Below, piece after piece: positions 26,791 through 35,163 of a stretch of 39,317 bases of DNA; the stretch's first letter is position 1; the number at the start of each line of letters is the position of its first letter. Below the pieces are notes generated by a model. The model was not told the origin of the DNA, ran no database searches, and was given only the letters and a program-made list of their open reading frames with translations. A program made the position numbers and the translations under genes. The stretch comes from Microbacterium sp. 5K110 (GTDB lineage: Bacteria > Actinomycetota > Actinomycetes > Actinomycetales > Microbacteriaceae): contig NZ_VBUM01000028.1 of assembly GCF_005774735.1 (NCBI RefSeq), forward strand, positions 1 through 39,317, given 5' to 3'.

Positions 26791-27090
26791 TCAGCCGACT
26801 GCCGTGAAGATGTCGATGGTGCCCGACTTGAGGCTGACGATCGCGCGCTTGGTGTCCTTGCGCTTGCCGATGCCGAAGCGGGTCCGGCGGGCCTTGCCCA
26901 CGCGGTTGATCGTGTTGACCGAAGCCACCTTGACGCCGAAGATCTTCTCGATCGCGAGCTTGATCTCGGTCTTGGAGGCGCGGGGGTCCACGAGGAACGT
27001 GTACTTGCCCTCGTCGATGAGCGAGTAGCTCTTCTCGGAGACGACCGGCTTCAGGATGATGTCGCGCGGGTCCTTGTTGACGGTGGTCAT
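26791..27090 (-). CDS. rplW: 50S ribosomal protein L23
   Basis: 99 residues, tunnel-exit docking site for trigger factor and SRP ([39 protein letters not shown]). The start overlaps the rplD stop (ATGA). Confidence 0.97.
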   Translation of the reverse strand: MTTVNKDPRDIILKPVVSEKSYSLIDEGKYTFLVDPRASKTEIKLAIEKIFGVKVASVNTINRVGKARRTRFGIGKRKDTKRAIVSLKSGTIDIFTAVG

Positions 27091-27749
27091 GCCGAGACCT
27101 CCTCGGTGGCGCCGGACTTCGACGCGACGAACGCGTCGTAGGCGGCCTTGGTGAAGACGATGTCGTCGGAGACGAGCACGTCGTAGGCGTTCAGCTGGCC
27201 GTAGGTCAGCACGTGGACGTACGCGAGGTTGCGCACGCTCTTGACGGTCAGCTCGTCGTCACGGTCGATCACGACGAGGACGTTCTTGACGGCGCCGAAC
27301 CCGTTCAGGACCGCGGCAGCGGCCTTGGTCGACGGGGCACCCTCGATGCCGAAGGACTCCACGACGTGGAGACGCTCGCCACGAGCACGGTCGCTCAGCG
27401 CGCCCAGGAGGGCGGCGGCGATCATCTTCTTGGGGGTGCGCTGGCCGTAGTCACGGGGCTTGGGGCCGTGGACGATGCCACCACCGGTCATGTGCGGCGC
27501 GCGGATCGAACCCTGACGGGCGTTACCCGTGCCCTTCTGCTTGAAGGGCTTGCGACCGGCACCGGAGACCTCGCCACGACGCTTGGTCGAGTGCGTGCCC
27601 TGACGGGCGGCGGCGCGCTGGGCGACGACGACCTGGTGGATCAGCGGGATGTTCGTCTTGACGTCGAAGATCGAGGCGGGCAGCTCCACGGAGCCGGCCT
27701 TCTTGCCGTCGGCCTTGCGAACGTCGAGCGCGAGAGTCGAGTCAGCCAT
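27087..27749 (-). CDS. rplD: 50S ribosomal protein L4
   Basis: 220 residues. The ATG at 27749 ([10 protein letters not shown]) is preferred over a GTG four codons upstream (27761) that overlaps the rplC stop. The tunnel loop is present ([40 protein letters not shown]). L4 represses the S10 operon in E. coli; whether it binds the long leader here is unknown. Confidence 0.96.
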   Translation of the reverse strand: MADSTLALDVRKADGKKAGSVELPASIFDVKTNIPLIHQVVVAQRAAARQGTHSTKRRGEVSGAGRKPFKQKGTGNARQGSIRAPHMTGGGIVHGPKPRDYGQRTPKKMIAAALLGALSDRARGERLHVVESFGIEGAPSTKAAAAVLNGFGAVKNVLVVIDRDDELTVKSVRNLAYVHVLTYGQLNAYDVLVSDDIVFTKAAYDAFVASKSGATEEVSA

Positions 27750-27753
27750 GAGA

Positions 27754-28413
27754 TCAGGCACCCTTCACTGCGTTGCGGACGTAGACGATGCGGCCACGAG
27801 CACCGGGGACGGCGCCCTTGACGAGCAGCAGACCCTTCTCGGCGTCGACGGCGTGCACCGTGAGGTTGAGGACGGTCACGCGCTCGCCACCCATACGGCC
27901 GGCCATGCGCATGCCCTTGAAGACGCGGCTCGGGGTCGACGAGGCGCCGATCGAACCGGGCTTGCGGTGGTTGCGGTGTGCACCGTGCGAAGCGGAGACA
28001 CCCTTGAAGTTGTGGCGCTTCATGACACCGGCGGTGCCCTTGCCCTTGCTGGTGCCGACGACGTCGACCAGCTGGCCGGCCTCGAACAGGCCGTTGACGG
28101 TGAGTTCCTGACCGAGCGAGTAGTCCGCGGCATCCGCGGTACGAACCTCGGTGAGGTGGCGACGCGGGGTGACGCCCGCGGCCTCGAAGTGAGCCGTCAG
28201 GGGCTTGTTCACCTTGCGGGGGTCGATCTGGCCGTAGCCGATCTGAACGGCGTTGTAGCCGTCCTTCTCGATCGAGCGGAGCTGGGTCACGACGTTGGGC
28301 GCAACCTCGATGACGGTGACGGGAACGAGCTTGCCGTTCTCGTCCCACACCTGGGTCATGCCGAGCTTGGTGCCGAGGAGGCCCTTGGAGATCTTGGAGT
28401 TGATGTCAGCCAT
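27754..28413 (-). CDS. rplC: 50S ribosomal protein L3
   Basis: 219 residues ([60 protein letters not shown]). The start at 28413 matches the family; the longer frame upstream overlaps rpsJ. Binds near the peptidyl transferase centre. Eight bases after the rpsJ stop. Confidence 0.97.
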   Translation of the reverse strand: MADINSKISKGLLGTKLGMTQVWDENGKLVPVTVIEVAPNVVTQLRSIEKDGYNAVQIGYGQIDPRKVNKPLTAHFEAAGVTPRRHLTEVRTADAADYSLGQELTVNGLFEAGQLVDVVGTSKGKGTAGVMKRHNFKGVSASHGAHRNHRKPGSIGASSTPSRVFKGMRMAGRMGGERVTVLNLTVHAVDAEKGLLLVKGAVPGARGRIVYVRNAVKGA

Positions 28414-28421
28414 GTCGAACC

Positions 28422-28730
28422 TCAGAGCTTGATCTCGATGTTGACATCGGCCGGGAGGTCGAGGCGCATCAGCGAGTCGACGGCCTTGGGCGTCGGGTCG
28501 ATGATGTCGATCAGGCGCTTGTGGGTGCGCATCTCGAAGTGCTCGCGGCTGTCCTTGTACTTGTGGGGCGACCGGATGACGCACACGACGTTCTTCTCGG
28601 TCGGCAGGGGAACCGGGCCCACCACGGTGGCGCCGGCACGGGTCACGGTGTCGACGATCTTGCGCGCGGACGAGTCCAGTCCGGCGTGGTCGTACGACTT
28701 CAGGCGAATGCGGATCTTCTGTCCCGCCAT
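28422..28730 (-). CDS. rpsJ: 30S ribosomal protein S10
   Basis: 102 residues, normal length ([40 protein letters not shown]). Small-subunit head protein, also the NusE antitermination factor. First gene of the ribosomal supercluster. The ribosome site is weak (GAGAGTGAG) and the transcript probably carries a leader of about 300 bases. Confidence 0.97.
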   Translation of the reverse strand: MAGQKIRIRLKSYDHAGLDSSARKIVDTVTRAGATVVGPVPLPTEKNVVCVIRSPHKYKDSREHFEMRTHKRLIDIIDPTPKAVDSLMRLDLPADVNIEIKL

Positions 28731-29032
28731 TGTCTGCTCACTCTCTTTCTCGCGTCTTACCCGACCTAGGGCATCGGACGCACGGTGGCGCTCTCGCGCC
28801 CTGGCACTTCCCCTCGCTTGCGCGAGAGATGCTGCACCGCTGTTCAGCTGTCAAACCGGATGCCATGGCATCCGGCCCACCCCTCGCACGCACGCGTGCG
28901 AATCCCGCGAAGGAAGAGGGGTTCGGTGTGTGTTCTGCTGCCCGCGGCCCAGGACCCTGCGCTCACGCGCCGCCTGTGCACTGCCCTGACAGTGATCCTG
29001 GCGCGCGTCGGGCGCACGCCGGAATGTGGAAC
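28731..29032 (-). promoter_or_regulatory. Long S10-operon leader with four hairpins
   Basis: No protein gene is visible here. Reading toward rpsJ, the minus strand contains a 7-bp hairpin (28884-28901), the palindrome CCGGATGCCATGGCATCCGG (28856-28875) directly followed by TTTGACA, a hairpin CTCGC-GCAA-GCGAG (28813-28826) and another GGCGC-GAGA-GCGCC (28787-28800). The last two have GNRA tetraloops. If transcription starts near 29032, all are in the mRNA leader and could bind a ribosomal protein or control elongation. Confidence 0.45.
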
Positions 29033-29038
29033 CTGGAT

Positions 29039-29067
29039 AGTCTACGGGCCACTCGGGCGTGTCGCAA
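29039..29067 (-). promoter_or_regulatory. Probable S10-operon promoter
   Basis: -35 TTGCGA (29062-29067), 17-base spacer, -10 TAGACT (29039-29044); start near 29032. Together with the infA promoter it is the best two-box match in the window. Confidence 0.6.
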
Positions 29068-29082
29068 ACCCGGGCGTGTCGC
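29054..29082. repeat. Direct repeat overlapping the S10 promoter
   Basis: CGGGCGTGTCGC occurs at 29054-29065 and 29071-29082, a 17-base period. The first copy overlaps the -35 hexamer and spacer; the second lies directly upstream. This spacing suits an activator or repressor binding to one face of the DNA. Confidence 0.5.
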
Positions 29083-29117
29083 GTGCGGCATATCCTCAGC
29101 CCCCAACCGAGAACGCG

Positions 29118-29152
29118 ACAGCGCCGCCCCCGATTCCCGGGAACGGCGCCGT
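29118..29152 (-). terminator. Hairpin after the small antitoxin-like gene
   Basis: Arms ACAGCGCCG / CGGCGCCGT (one mismatch) with a 17-base loop, 16 bases after the stop at 29168 and upstream of the S10 promoter. Confidence 0.45.
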
Positions 29153-29167
29153 GAAGATGCGGTGGAC

Positions 29168-29383
29168 TCAGGCGTTGCCGACGTTCTTGTCGACGTTCTC
29201 GCGCACCTCGTCGACCTTGGCGTGGTGCTCAGCCGGGACGACCTTCTTGATCGCGTCCGCGGCGCCGTCGAGGACCTTGTCGCTGACCTCCTCGGCCTTC
29301 TCGCTCTTGAGGGCCTCCTCGATCTTGTCGCGGTTCTGATCGAGCAGCTGCTTGCCCTTGTTGATGATGTCGTCGACTCCCAT
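29168..29383 (-). CDS. MT0933-like (Rv0909-type) antitoxin-family small protein
   Basis: 71 residues, highly charged and helical (MGVDDIINKGKQLLDQNRDK, then lysine/glutamate-rich repeats). It resembles the short actinobacterial family annotated as MT0933/Rv0909-like antitoxins. AGGGGAGA precedes the ATG at 29383; longer frames upstream are not supported. No toxin gene (polyketide cyclase/SRPBCC type in the Rv0909-Rv0910 pair) is adjacent, so a toxin-antitoxin role is doubtful and a stress-type helical protein is an alternative. Confidence 0.7.
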   Translation of the reverse strand: MGVDDIINKGKQLLDQNRDKIEEALKSEKAEEVSDKVLDGAADAIKKVVPAEHHAKVDEVRENVDKNVGNA

Positions 29384-29509
29384 GTGCGTCTCCCCTTCGT
29401 CTCGGATCCCGGCATCGCTGCCGGCCTGGGGTTCATTGTGCTGTCCCGCGCGCCGGAGCGGAAGTGCGAGATGTCGGCGGCCCGGGTCCGAGGACCGGTC
29501 ACACGCGAA

Positions 29510-29539
29510 GGAGCGCCGCACCCCTCGGTGCGACGCTCC
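29510..29539 (-). terminator. Terminator of the Tat-exported protein gene
   Basis: A 13-bp stem with one mismatch (GGAGCGCCGCACC / GGTGCGACGCTCC) and loop CCTC, 14 bases after the stop at 29553. Confidence 0.7.
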
Positions 29540-29552
29540 CCGGCGAACTCGG

Positions 29553-30143
29553 TCAGATGGTGACGGAGCTGTCGATCGTGTCGAAGTTGACGGCGGCGGC
29601 CTCCACGGTCGCGCGGGTGGATCCGAGCGCGTTGCCGGTCGTCGGGCGCAGGACGACATACGGGGCTGGGACCCGGTTGGACGCGCCGTTGAGCAGCTGA
29701 CCCGAGTAGAGGAAGGTGATCGATCCCGAGGTGCCCGCAGCCAGCGAGCCCCCGGACTGGGTCCAGCCGCGGAGGTCGCGGAGGATGGGCGTGTAGTCGC
29801 CGGCCCCGTTCCACGTGACGGTGATCGTCGGGGTCGACGCGACGTAGGTGCCGTCGGGGTACTCATCGCCGTTCTCGTCGAAGATGAAGAAGCCGAAGCC
29901 CGAGGTCGACTGGTTGATCCGGATCTCGTTCGGGTTGCCCCCGCGGTAGGTCGAGATCGACGTTCCCCCGTCGAGGGTCGTGGCCGACCCCGGCTGAACG
30001 GGCTCGGGTCCGGTCGTGCTGGCCGACGCGAGCGGTGCGGCGACAGCGACGGCGATGACCGGTGCCGCCCAGGCGGCGGTCTTGATGACGGTGCGACGGC
30101 TGATGGAACCGTCGCGCCCCGGCTGACTGGTTTCGGTGCTCAT
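29553..30143 (-). CDS. Tat-exported protein of unknown function
   Basis: 196 residues. A twin-arginine signal (SRRTVIK, residues 15-21) precedes a hydrophobic core (22-41) and a likely cleavage after ASA near residue 41. The rest is Thr/Gly/Ser-rich and beta-strand-like, with no cysteine, membrane segment or sorting motif, resembling immunoglobulin-like secreted proteins. GAGGGGG precedes the ATG. Export in a folded state is implied by the Tat signal. It lies downstream of an AraC-type regulator on the same strand, which may control it. Confidence 0.75.
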   Translation of the reverse strand: MSTETSQPGRDGSISRRTVIKTAAWAAPVIAVAVAAPLASASTTGPEPVQPGSATTLDGGTSISTYRGGNPNEIRINQSTSGFGFFIFDENGDEYPDGTYVASTPTITVTWNGAGDYTPILRDLRGWTQSGGSLAAGTSGSITFLYSGQLLNGASNRVPAPYVVLRPTTGNALGSTRATVEAAAVNFDTIDSSVTI

Positions 30144-30197
30144 GGAGCCCCCTCAGGTTCGGTAGTGCATTCGGCTTCGGGTACCGAGTGCGGTTCA

Positions 30198-30210
30198 GGT
30201 GATATTCACC
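30198..30210. promoter_or_regulatory. Small inverted repeat upstream of the Tat-exported gene
   Basis: GGTGA-TAT-TCACC, 55 bases before the start at 30143, in the gap to the AraC-family gene. An operator is possible; no clear promoter boxes are seen. Confidence 0.25.
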
Positions 30211-30298
30211 GCCTGTAAGGTTGAATTTGCGGGGATGCAGGCGATCCGTCGCGATGCGTATGAGATGTGTCGCTTTGGGGTGAACGCGAGTTGGGGTC

Positions 30299-31117
30299 TC
30301 AGCGACGGCCGGCCGCCGCCGAACGAACGGCCGTCGGAGCCGCGAGCCCCTCGGACGCGAAGGCGCGAGCCAGGCTCGAACCGTTCGCGAGTCCGCAGAC
30401 GTGGGCGATCCGCTCGATCGTCAATGAGCGGTACATGGCGTCCTCCAGCAACGAGACCGCGTACGCGACGCGGGCCTTGCGGATGCTGCGATCCATCGTC
30501 GTCGCGTGAGAAGCGAACTGACGCTGAAGCGAACGCAGGGACGTGTTCAGTTCGGCCGCGACGGTAGCCGGCGTCAGATCCGGGTCGCCGACACGAGCGG
30601 CGATGATCGACAACGCCGCCGCGTATCCCTGGTCCGTGCTCCGCGCACGGTCGCCCCGGAGCGAGGCGACCACGATTCCCGCGACCATCTCCTGCAGGAG
30701 TCGCTCGGTGTAGTACAGCGTCAGTCCGGTCTGCCGGCTCTCCCCCGTCGCGCACGCCCAGGCGAAGGTCAGGAATGGCCAGAAGAGTGCGGATCCCACG
30801 TCCAGGGCGAGCGCACCCACGTCCTCGAGGCCGATCCCCTGCAGCACATCGGCGGGGAACGTCACCGTCAGGTGACAGCGCGCGGGCAGCAGCGACGGCA
30901 TCGCCGCGGGATCGGACACCACGAGCGCGAGGCACCCCCGCTGCTCGTGGACACCGCCCTGTGCCGACGGGGGGCGGTCCAGGGAGATCACCAGCCAGGC
31001 CTCTCCCTCGCGCGCATCGAAGGCGGGAACCGCCGGACGCGGCTCGTTGTACACCCTCAGGTGCACACTTCCCAGCGGGGTCGCCGACGGCGAGAGCCCG
31101 TGCTGTGTCGTCGACAA
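30299..31117 (-). CDS. AraC-family transcriptional regulator
   Basis: 272 residues. The N-terminal part (about 1-160) resembles no ligand domain I can name. The C-terminal AraC domain has two helix-turn-helix units: about 178-202 (LTPATVAAELNTSLRSLQRQF) and 231-265 (LTIERIAHVCGLANGSSLAR). The TTG at 31117 is the first start in frame and has no clear ribosome site, so the exact start is uncertain. It is divergent from the exopolysaccharide kinase gene and upstream of the Tat-exported protein; either could be its target. Confidence 0.8.
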   Translation of the reverse strand: MSTTQHGLSPSATPLGSVHLRVYNEPRPAVPAFDAREGEAWLVISLDRPPSAQGGVHEQRGCLALVVSDPAAMPSLLPARCHLTVTFPADVLQGIGLEDVGALALDVGSALFWPFLTFAWACATGESRQTGLTLYYTERLLQEMVAGIVVASLRGDRARSTDQGYAAALSIIAARVGDPDLTPATVAAELNTSLRSLQRQFASHATTMDRSIRKARVAYAVSLLEDAMYRSLTIERIAHVCGLANGSSLARAFASEGLAAPTAVRSAAAGRR

Positions 31118-31310
31118 TTGACGCTCGTTTCACGCAACACGAAGATCGCGGCGGGTGTTTCGGGGCACGGACCGCGGCGCCGGCTTCGGGTGCCAGCGTG
31201 CCCTCATGCAAGCGCACGCGGCGGCCAAGTGGCGGCACTTCACCCGCCGATTCACCCGTTGAGCCGTTGCGATCCGATCGACGCGTCCGTGTCAAATGCA
31301 CATCTGGACA

Positions 31311-31316
31311 TAGGCT
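31311..31316 (+). promoter_or_regulatory. Candidate -10 upstream of the first BY-kinase
   Basis: TAGGCT in the 291-base divergent region, 92 bases before the TTG start. The rest of 31118-31408 shows no gene or strong repeat. Confidence 0.25.
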
Positions 31317-31408
31317 GTGCGCAGACGCTTTCGATGACGAGGAGAGGTCGACGTGCAGTAACGCTGAAACCGAACTCTTCGCACCCCCTACGAGCGAACG
31401 GATGAAGG

Positions 31409-32827
31409 TTGGAACTGCGCGATTACCTCCAGATCCTGCATAGGAACTGGGTACTTCTTCTCGTCGCCACATTGGTAGGCGGGGGCCTTGCGGTCGGCGT
31501 CTCGTTTCTGCAGACGCCCCGCTATGAGGCCACGACGAAGCTGTATGTGTCCGCGCGCTCCGATGCAGCGGGGATCAGCGAACTGGCCCAGGGAACGTCA
31601 TTCGCCCGTCAGGCGGTCGTGAGCTTTGTCGACGTCGTAAACAGCTCGATCGTGCTCGAGCGAGTGATCGACCAGTTGCGACTGGACACGACGCCAGATC
31701 ATCTTCGCTCCGCCGTCGCGGCATCCACCCCGCTGAACTCGGTCATCATTTCGGTGACGGTTTCCGATCCAGACCCATCGACGGCGGCCGCCATTGCCAA
31801 TTCCGTCGGCACAAACTTCTCGGATGTCGTCGTGAACACCCTCGAGCGGCCCCAAGGTGAGACCGCAAGTCTCGTGAGAATCGAAACGATCGAGCCGGCG
31901 CTTGTGCCCACGACGGCCTCATCTCCCAATTTCCCGCTCACAATCGCGCTTGGCCTTGTCGCAGGCCTCGCCCTCGGTGTGATTGCCGCGGTGGGCCGCT
32001 CGGTCCTGGATACCCGCATCCATTCGCGTCACGATATCGAGGCCGTCACAGACCTCCCAGTCTTGGGGGGCATCCCTTATGACGTTGGTATTACCAAGAG
32101 GCCACTTATCGTTGAATCTGACCGCCGAAGCCCAGGTGCCGAAGCGTTCCGTAGCCTCCGAACAAACCTTCAGTTCGTCGAAGTGGATGGCGCTGCCCGC
32201 ACCTTCGTCGTGTCGAGCGCTGGGCCCGGCGAGGGCAAGTCCGTGACGACCGTTAACCTGGCCCTGGCTCTGGCAGAGACAGGCGCAAAGGTTGCGCTCG
32301 TCGATGGCGATCTTCGCCTTCCGCGAATTGCGGAGTACATGGGTCTCGAGGGTGGCGCGGGTTTGACAGATGTGCTGATCGGCCGCGCGGCTCTCGCCGA
32401 TGTTCTCCAGCAGTGGGGCACGAATAAGTTGTACATTCTGCCTTCGGGACGTATCCCCCCCAACCCCGCGGAACTGCTGGGCAGTGAGGCTATGCGGCGC
32501 ACAATCGAGGCGCTCACAACGGCGTTCGACTATGTCTTGATCGACGCCCCGCCTCTACTTCTAGTCACGGACGCCGCGGTTATCTCTCGCCTCGCGAACG
32601 GAACACTCCTCGTCGCTGCATCGGGATCGACGCGAAAGCCGCAGCTCTCCGCCGCCGTAGAAAAGCTGAACACCATCGGGAGCCGAATTTTTGGTGTGGT
32701 CGTCACCATGATGCCCCCCAAAGGACCGGACAGCTACGGCTACGGCGAGTACTCCTATGCCGGAGCACTCGACGAAGACTCCGGCTTGAAAAGCCGGGCG
32801 GCCGGCAAATCGGCGAAGCGGTCGTGA
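31409..32827 (+). CDS. Polysaccharide co-polymerase / bacterial tyrosine kinase fusion (Wzz-CpsD type), copy 1
   Basis: 472 residues. The Wzz-like part has membrane segments at about 13-34 and 176-196 around an extracytoplasmic domain. The cytoplasmic BY-kinase has Walker A AGPGEGKSV (271-279), A' LVDGDLR (297-303), Walker B VLIDAP (376-381) and a C-terminal tyrosine cluster (Y443, Y445, Y448, Y450). It controls chain length and export of a surface polysaccharide through autophosphorylation. The TTG start is the only reasonable one, with weak ribosome-site support. It overlaps the phosphatase gene by GTGA. Confidence 0.92.
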   Translation: MELRDYLQILHRNWVLLLVATLVGGGLAVGVSFLQTPRYEATTKLYVSARSDAAGISELAQGTSFARQAVVSFVDVVNSSIVLERVIDQLRLDTTPDHLRSAVAASTPLNSVIISVTVSDPDPSTAAAIANSVGTNFSDVVVNTLERPQGETASLVRIETIEPALVPTTASSPNFPLTIALGLVAGLALGVIAAVGRSVLDTRIHSRHDIEAVTDLPVLGGIPYDVGITKRPLIVESDRRSPGAEAFRSLRTNLQFVEVDGAARTFVVSSAGPGEGKSVTTVNLALALAETGAKVALVDGDLRLPRIAEYMGLEGGAGLTDVLIGRAALADVLQQWGTNKLYILPSGRIPPNPAELLGSEAMRRTIEALTTAFDYVLIDAPPLLLVTDAAVISRLANGTLLVAASGSTRKPQLSAAVEKLNTIGSRIFGVVVTMMPPKGPDSYGYGEYSYAGALDEDSGLKSRAAGKSAKRS

Positions 32828-33435
32828 CCTTCTCGATCCTCACGGTGTGTACCGGCAATGTCTGCCGTTCACCCGTGGCTGAATTGCAGCTTTCGGCTGC
32901 GCTACGCAACATTCCCGAAGTCCTCGTCGCGAGCGCCGGCTCTCACGCGCTTGTCGGAAGCGGCGTTCCACCCACGACGCTGACGATGGGTCGGGAGTAC
33001 GGCCTGGACGCTAGTGAGCACCGCGCTCGTCAGCTCACGGAGGACCAGATCCGAGAAGCGGATTTGATCCTCGCGATGGCCCGGGACCATCGGCGGGCAA
33101 TCGTGGAAGCTGTTCCAGGCGCGGTGCGGCGGACTTTCACGCTGCGCGAGCTTGCCCGGATCGCCGACCTGACCCGGGGCGGGGGGTTCGACCAGATCGA
33201 CGCAGACGCTCCTCCGCTAGACATCTCTAGTTCGATGCGCGCCGCCGTCGCGCGCGCCGCGGCGCTCCGCGGTTCCGTCGGCCCAGTGGAAGATCAGCGC
33301 GAACTCGACGTGACCGATCCCTTCGGGCGATCTGACGACACTTACCGCCGCTCCTTCGCGCAGCTGATCCCCGCCGTCGCATCAGTAGCATTCTTCTTGA
33401 CGGAGGCAATGCGCGACGTGACCGCTCGCCGTTAG
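32824..33435 (+). CDS. Low-molecular-weight protein-tyrosine phosphatase
   Basis: 203 residues. The catalytic P-loop is CTGNVCRS (C9, R15), giving the C-x5-R signature, and the general acid aspartate is in DPFG. It probably removes phosphate from the tyrosine cluster of the BY-kinase with which it is coupled (GTGA overlap), as Wzb does for Wzc. The length is slightly above the usual 140-200. Confidence 0.92.
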   Translation: MTFSILTVCTGNVCRSPVAELQLSAALRNIPEVLVASAGSHALVGSGVPPTTLTMGREYGLDASEHRARQLTEDQIREADLILAMARDHRRAIVEAVPGAVRRTFTLRELARIADLTRGGGFDQIDADAPPLDISSSMRAAVARAAALRGSVGPVEDQRELDVTDPFGRSDDTYRRSFAQLIPAVASVAFFLTEAMRDVTARR

Positions 33436-33457
33436 CGGACGGGCTACACCGCGCGAG

Positions 33458-34936
33458 TCATGCTGATCGGCGCGAGCGACGCCGCAATCCTTGCCCGTCT
33501 GCTGGGTTGTCACCTGCTGCTGGGGTCACCGCCGGGACGGCTGAGACCGCCTGAACTTCGGCGGACGCGTAGTACTCGCGCCCGTAGTGCCCGCCATAGT
33601 ATCCGCCGCCACGCTTTGGAACACGGTTGAGAACAACTCCCAGCGCGCGCCCGCCCACCTTTTCGATGTTCGCGAGCGCGCGCTTCAGAAGGTCATACGT
33701 TGTCTTCCCCGCCGTCACTACAATGATCGCCCCGTCGGCCTGTCTGGACAACACAGCGGCGTCCGTAACTGGCAGGAGCGGCGGCGCATCCAAAATGACG
33801 ATCGCTTCTGCCGCGAGTTCGTGCAGCAGCAGATTCATCCGTTCAGACCCTACGAGTTCGCTCGGGTTAGGAGGTATCCGTCCCGCGGCAAGGACCGTGA
33901 GATTCGGAGTGTGGGCGGGCTGCGAAACCTCCCGCCAAGTCGAGCGCCGCGCGAGGACGTCGGTGAGACCGACGTCTGCCACGATGCCGAAGATATTCGC
34001 CAGCATCGGACGCCTTAAGTCCGCATCCACAAGCACGACGGGCTGTCCGCTTGCGGCGAGGGTGACGGCGAGGTTCGCGCTCGTCGTTGACTTCCCGTCG
34101 CCGGGAAGTGGGCTTGTTACGACAAGGATGCGCGGAGGGTGATCGACATCCATGAATTGGATGTTCGTGCGCAGTTCCCGCATCGCTTCGCTCATCGCAA
34201 AAAGCTCGTGGGGGACGTGAGAGCCGCCGGCCGGAAGAAGTCGGGACGCACTCGAGAATGTCCTCTCGAGAGGCAAGATACCCACGACGGCTCGCCCCGT
34301 CTCCTTCTCAACCGTCTCAGCCGAACGGACACGTCGATCCAAGGTGTGGCGCGCTACGGCGTAGATTATGCCGAGGGCAAGCCCCGCGACCACACCGAGC
34401 GCAGCGAACAGGCGGTCGTTGGGGTAGCTCGGGGAAGACGGCAGCCGGGCCGAGTCACCCTCGACGAGGCGGACGACCTCGCCGCCGCCGGATGATCCGC
34501 CCTCCAAATTCTGCACCTCGACGGCCATCCCGGCCAGCCATGCTTGAGCGAGGTCGCGAGCACCCTCGGGCGTGGACGCCTGGGCGCGCACATTGATGTT
34601 GACGGTATCCAGCGGGTTGGTGACAGCCACCCGATTGACCAGATACTCCGGAGTGACTTTGAGGCCCAACTCATCAATAGCGTGCTGCGCAACGGCGCGC
34701 CACGACCCCAAGTCGATGTACGACTTGACTTTTGCTTTGGCGAGATTCTCGCCGATGAGTGCGGAGCCCGCATCGCTTCCACCGACGGTTGCCGCCACGT
34801 ACCCGCTCGCCTCGGCCGTGTAGGTCTTGGGCTGCAATACCGCCCACCCATACGCGAGCGCTCCCCCCACAATGGTCGCGACGACGATGGCCACCCAGTG
34901 CGCGCGAAAGACACGCAAATACACCCCAAGTTCCAC
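33458..34936 (-). CDS. Polysaccharide co-polymerase / bacterial tyrosine kinase fusion, copy 2
   Basis: 492 residues from the GTG at 34936 (AGGAG just upstream; a GTG at 34948 would place the ribosome site inside the gene). The order is as in copy 1: membrane segments at about 13-35 and 176-196, then a kinase with Walker A SPLPGDGKST (about 275-284), A' LVDADLRRP, Walker B VILDAPP and a C-terminal tyrosine cluster in GGGYYGGHYGREYY. It faces the phosphatase gene tail to tail with a 22-base gap and no terminator. Two kinases in one locus suggest either two polymers or a heteromeric regulator. Confidence 0.9.
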   Translation of the reverse strand: MELGVYLRVFRAHWVAIVVATIVGGALAYGWAVLQPKTYTAEASGYVAATVGGSDAGSALIGENLAKAKVKSYIDLGSWRAVAQHAIDELGLKVTPEYLVNRVAVTNPLDTVNINVRAQASTPEGARDLAQAWLAGMAVEVQNLEGGSSGGGEVVRLVEGDSARLPSSPSYPNDRLFAALGVVAGLALGIIYAVARHTLDRRVRSAETVEKETGRAVVGILPLERTFSSASRLLPAGGSHVPHELFAMSEAMRELRTNIQFMDVDHPPRILVVTSPLPGDGKSTTSANLAVTLAASGQPVVLVDADLRRPMLANIFGIVADVGLTDVLARRSTWREVSQPAHTPNLTVLAAGRIPPNPSELVGSERMNLLLHELAAEAIVILDAPPLLPVTDAAVLSRQADGAIIVVTAGKTTYDLLKRALANIEKVGGRALGVVLNRVPKRGGGYYGGHYGREYYASAEVQAVSAVPAVTPAAGDNPADGQGLRRRSRRSA

Positions 34937-34966
34937 GACGCTCCTCACACTCGCACCCGTCGGGTC

Positions 34967-34972
34967 ATCCTA
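34967..34972 (-). promoter_or_regulatory. Candidate -10 for the second BY-kinase
   Basis: TAGGAT on the minus strand, about 31 bases before the start at 34936. The 227-base divergent gap (34937-35163) shows no other strong element. Confidence 0.3.
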
Positions 34973-35163
34973 CCTGCGTGTAGTTGACGCCTCCGTGCGG
35001 AGCATCACCCCGCGATGCGCCACCATCGGCCACTTTGCGCAGGATGACAAATTTCCCAACCCTAACCTCTTGCGAGGCATCCGATCCTCCGCCGAAGCTG
35101 GACTTGGCACAATATTGCGCGGACACTGTCGCAATCTTGAGGAAGTCTTGAGGGTAGAGGGTC

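Noticed and set aside
28826..28854. TTGACA as the main S10 promoter
   Set aside because: The hexamer is perfect but CATCTC/ATCTCT at -10 spacing is poor; the upstream TTGCGA-17-TAGACT pair is better.
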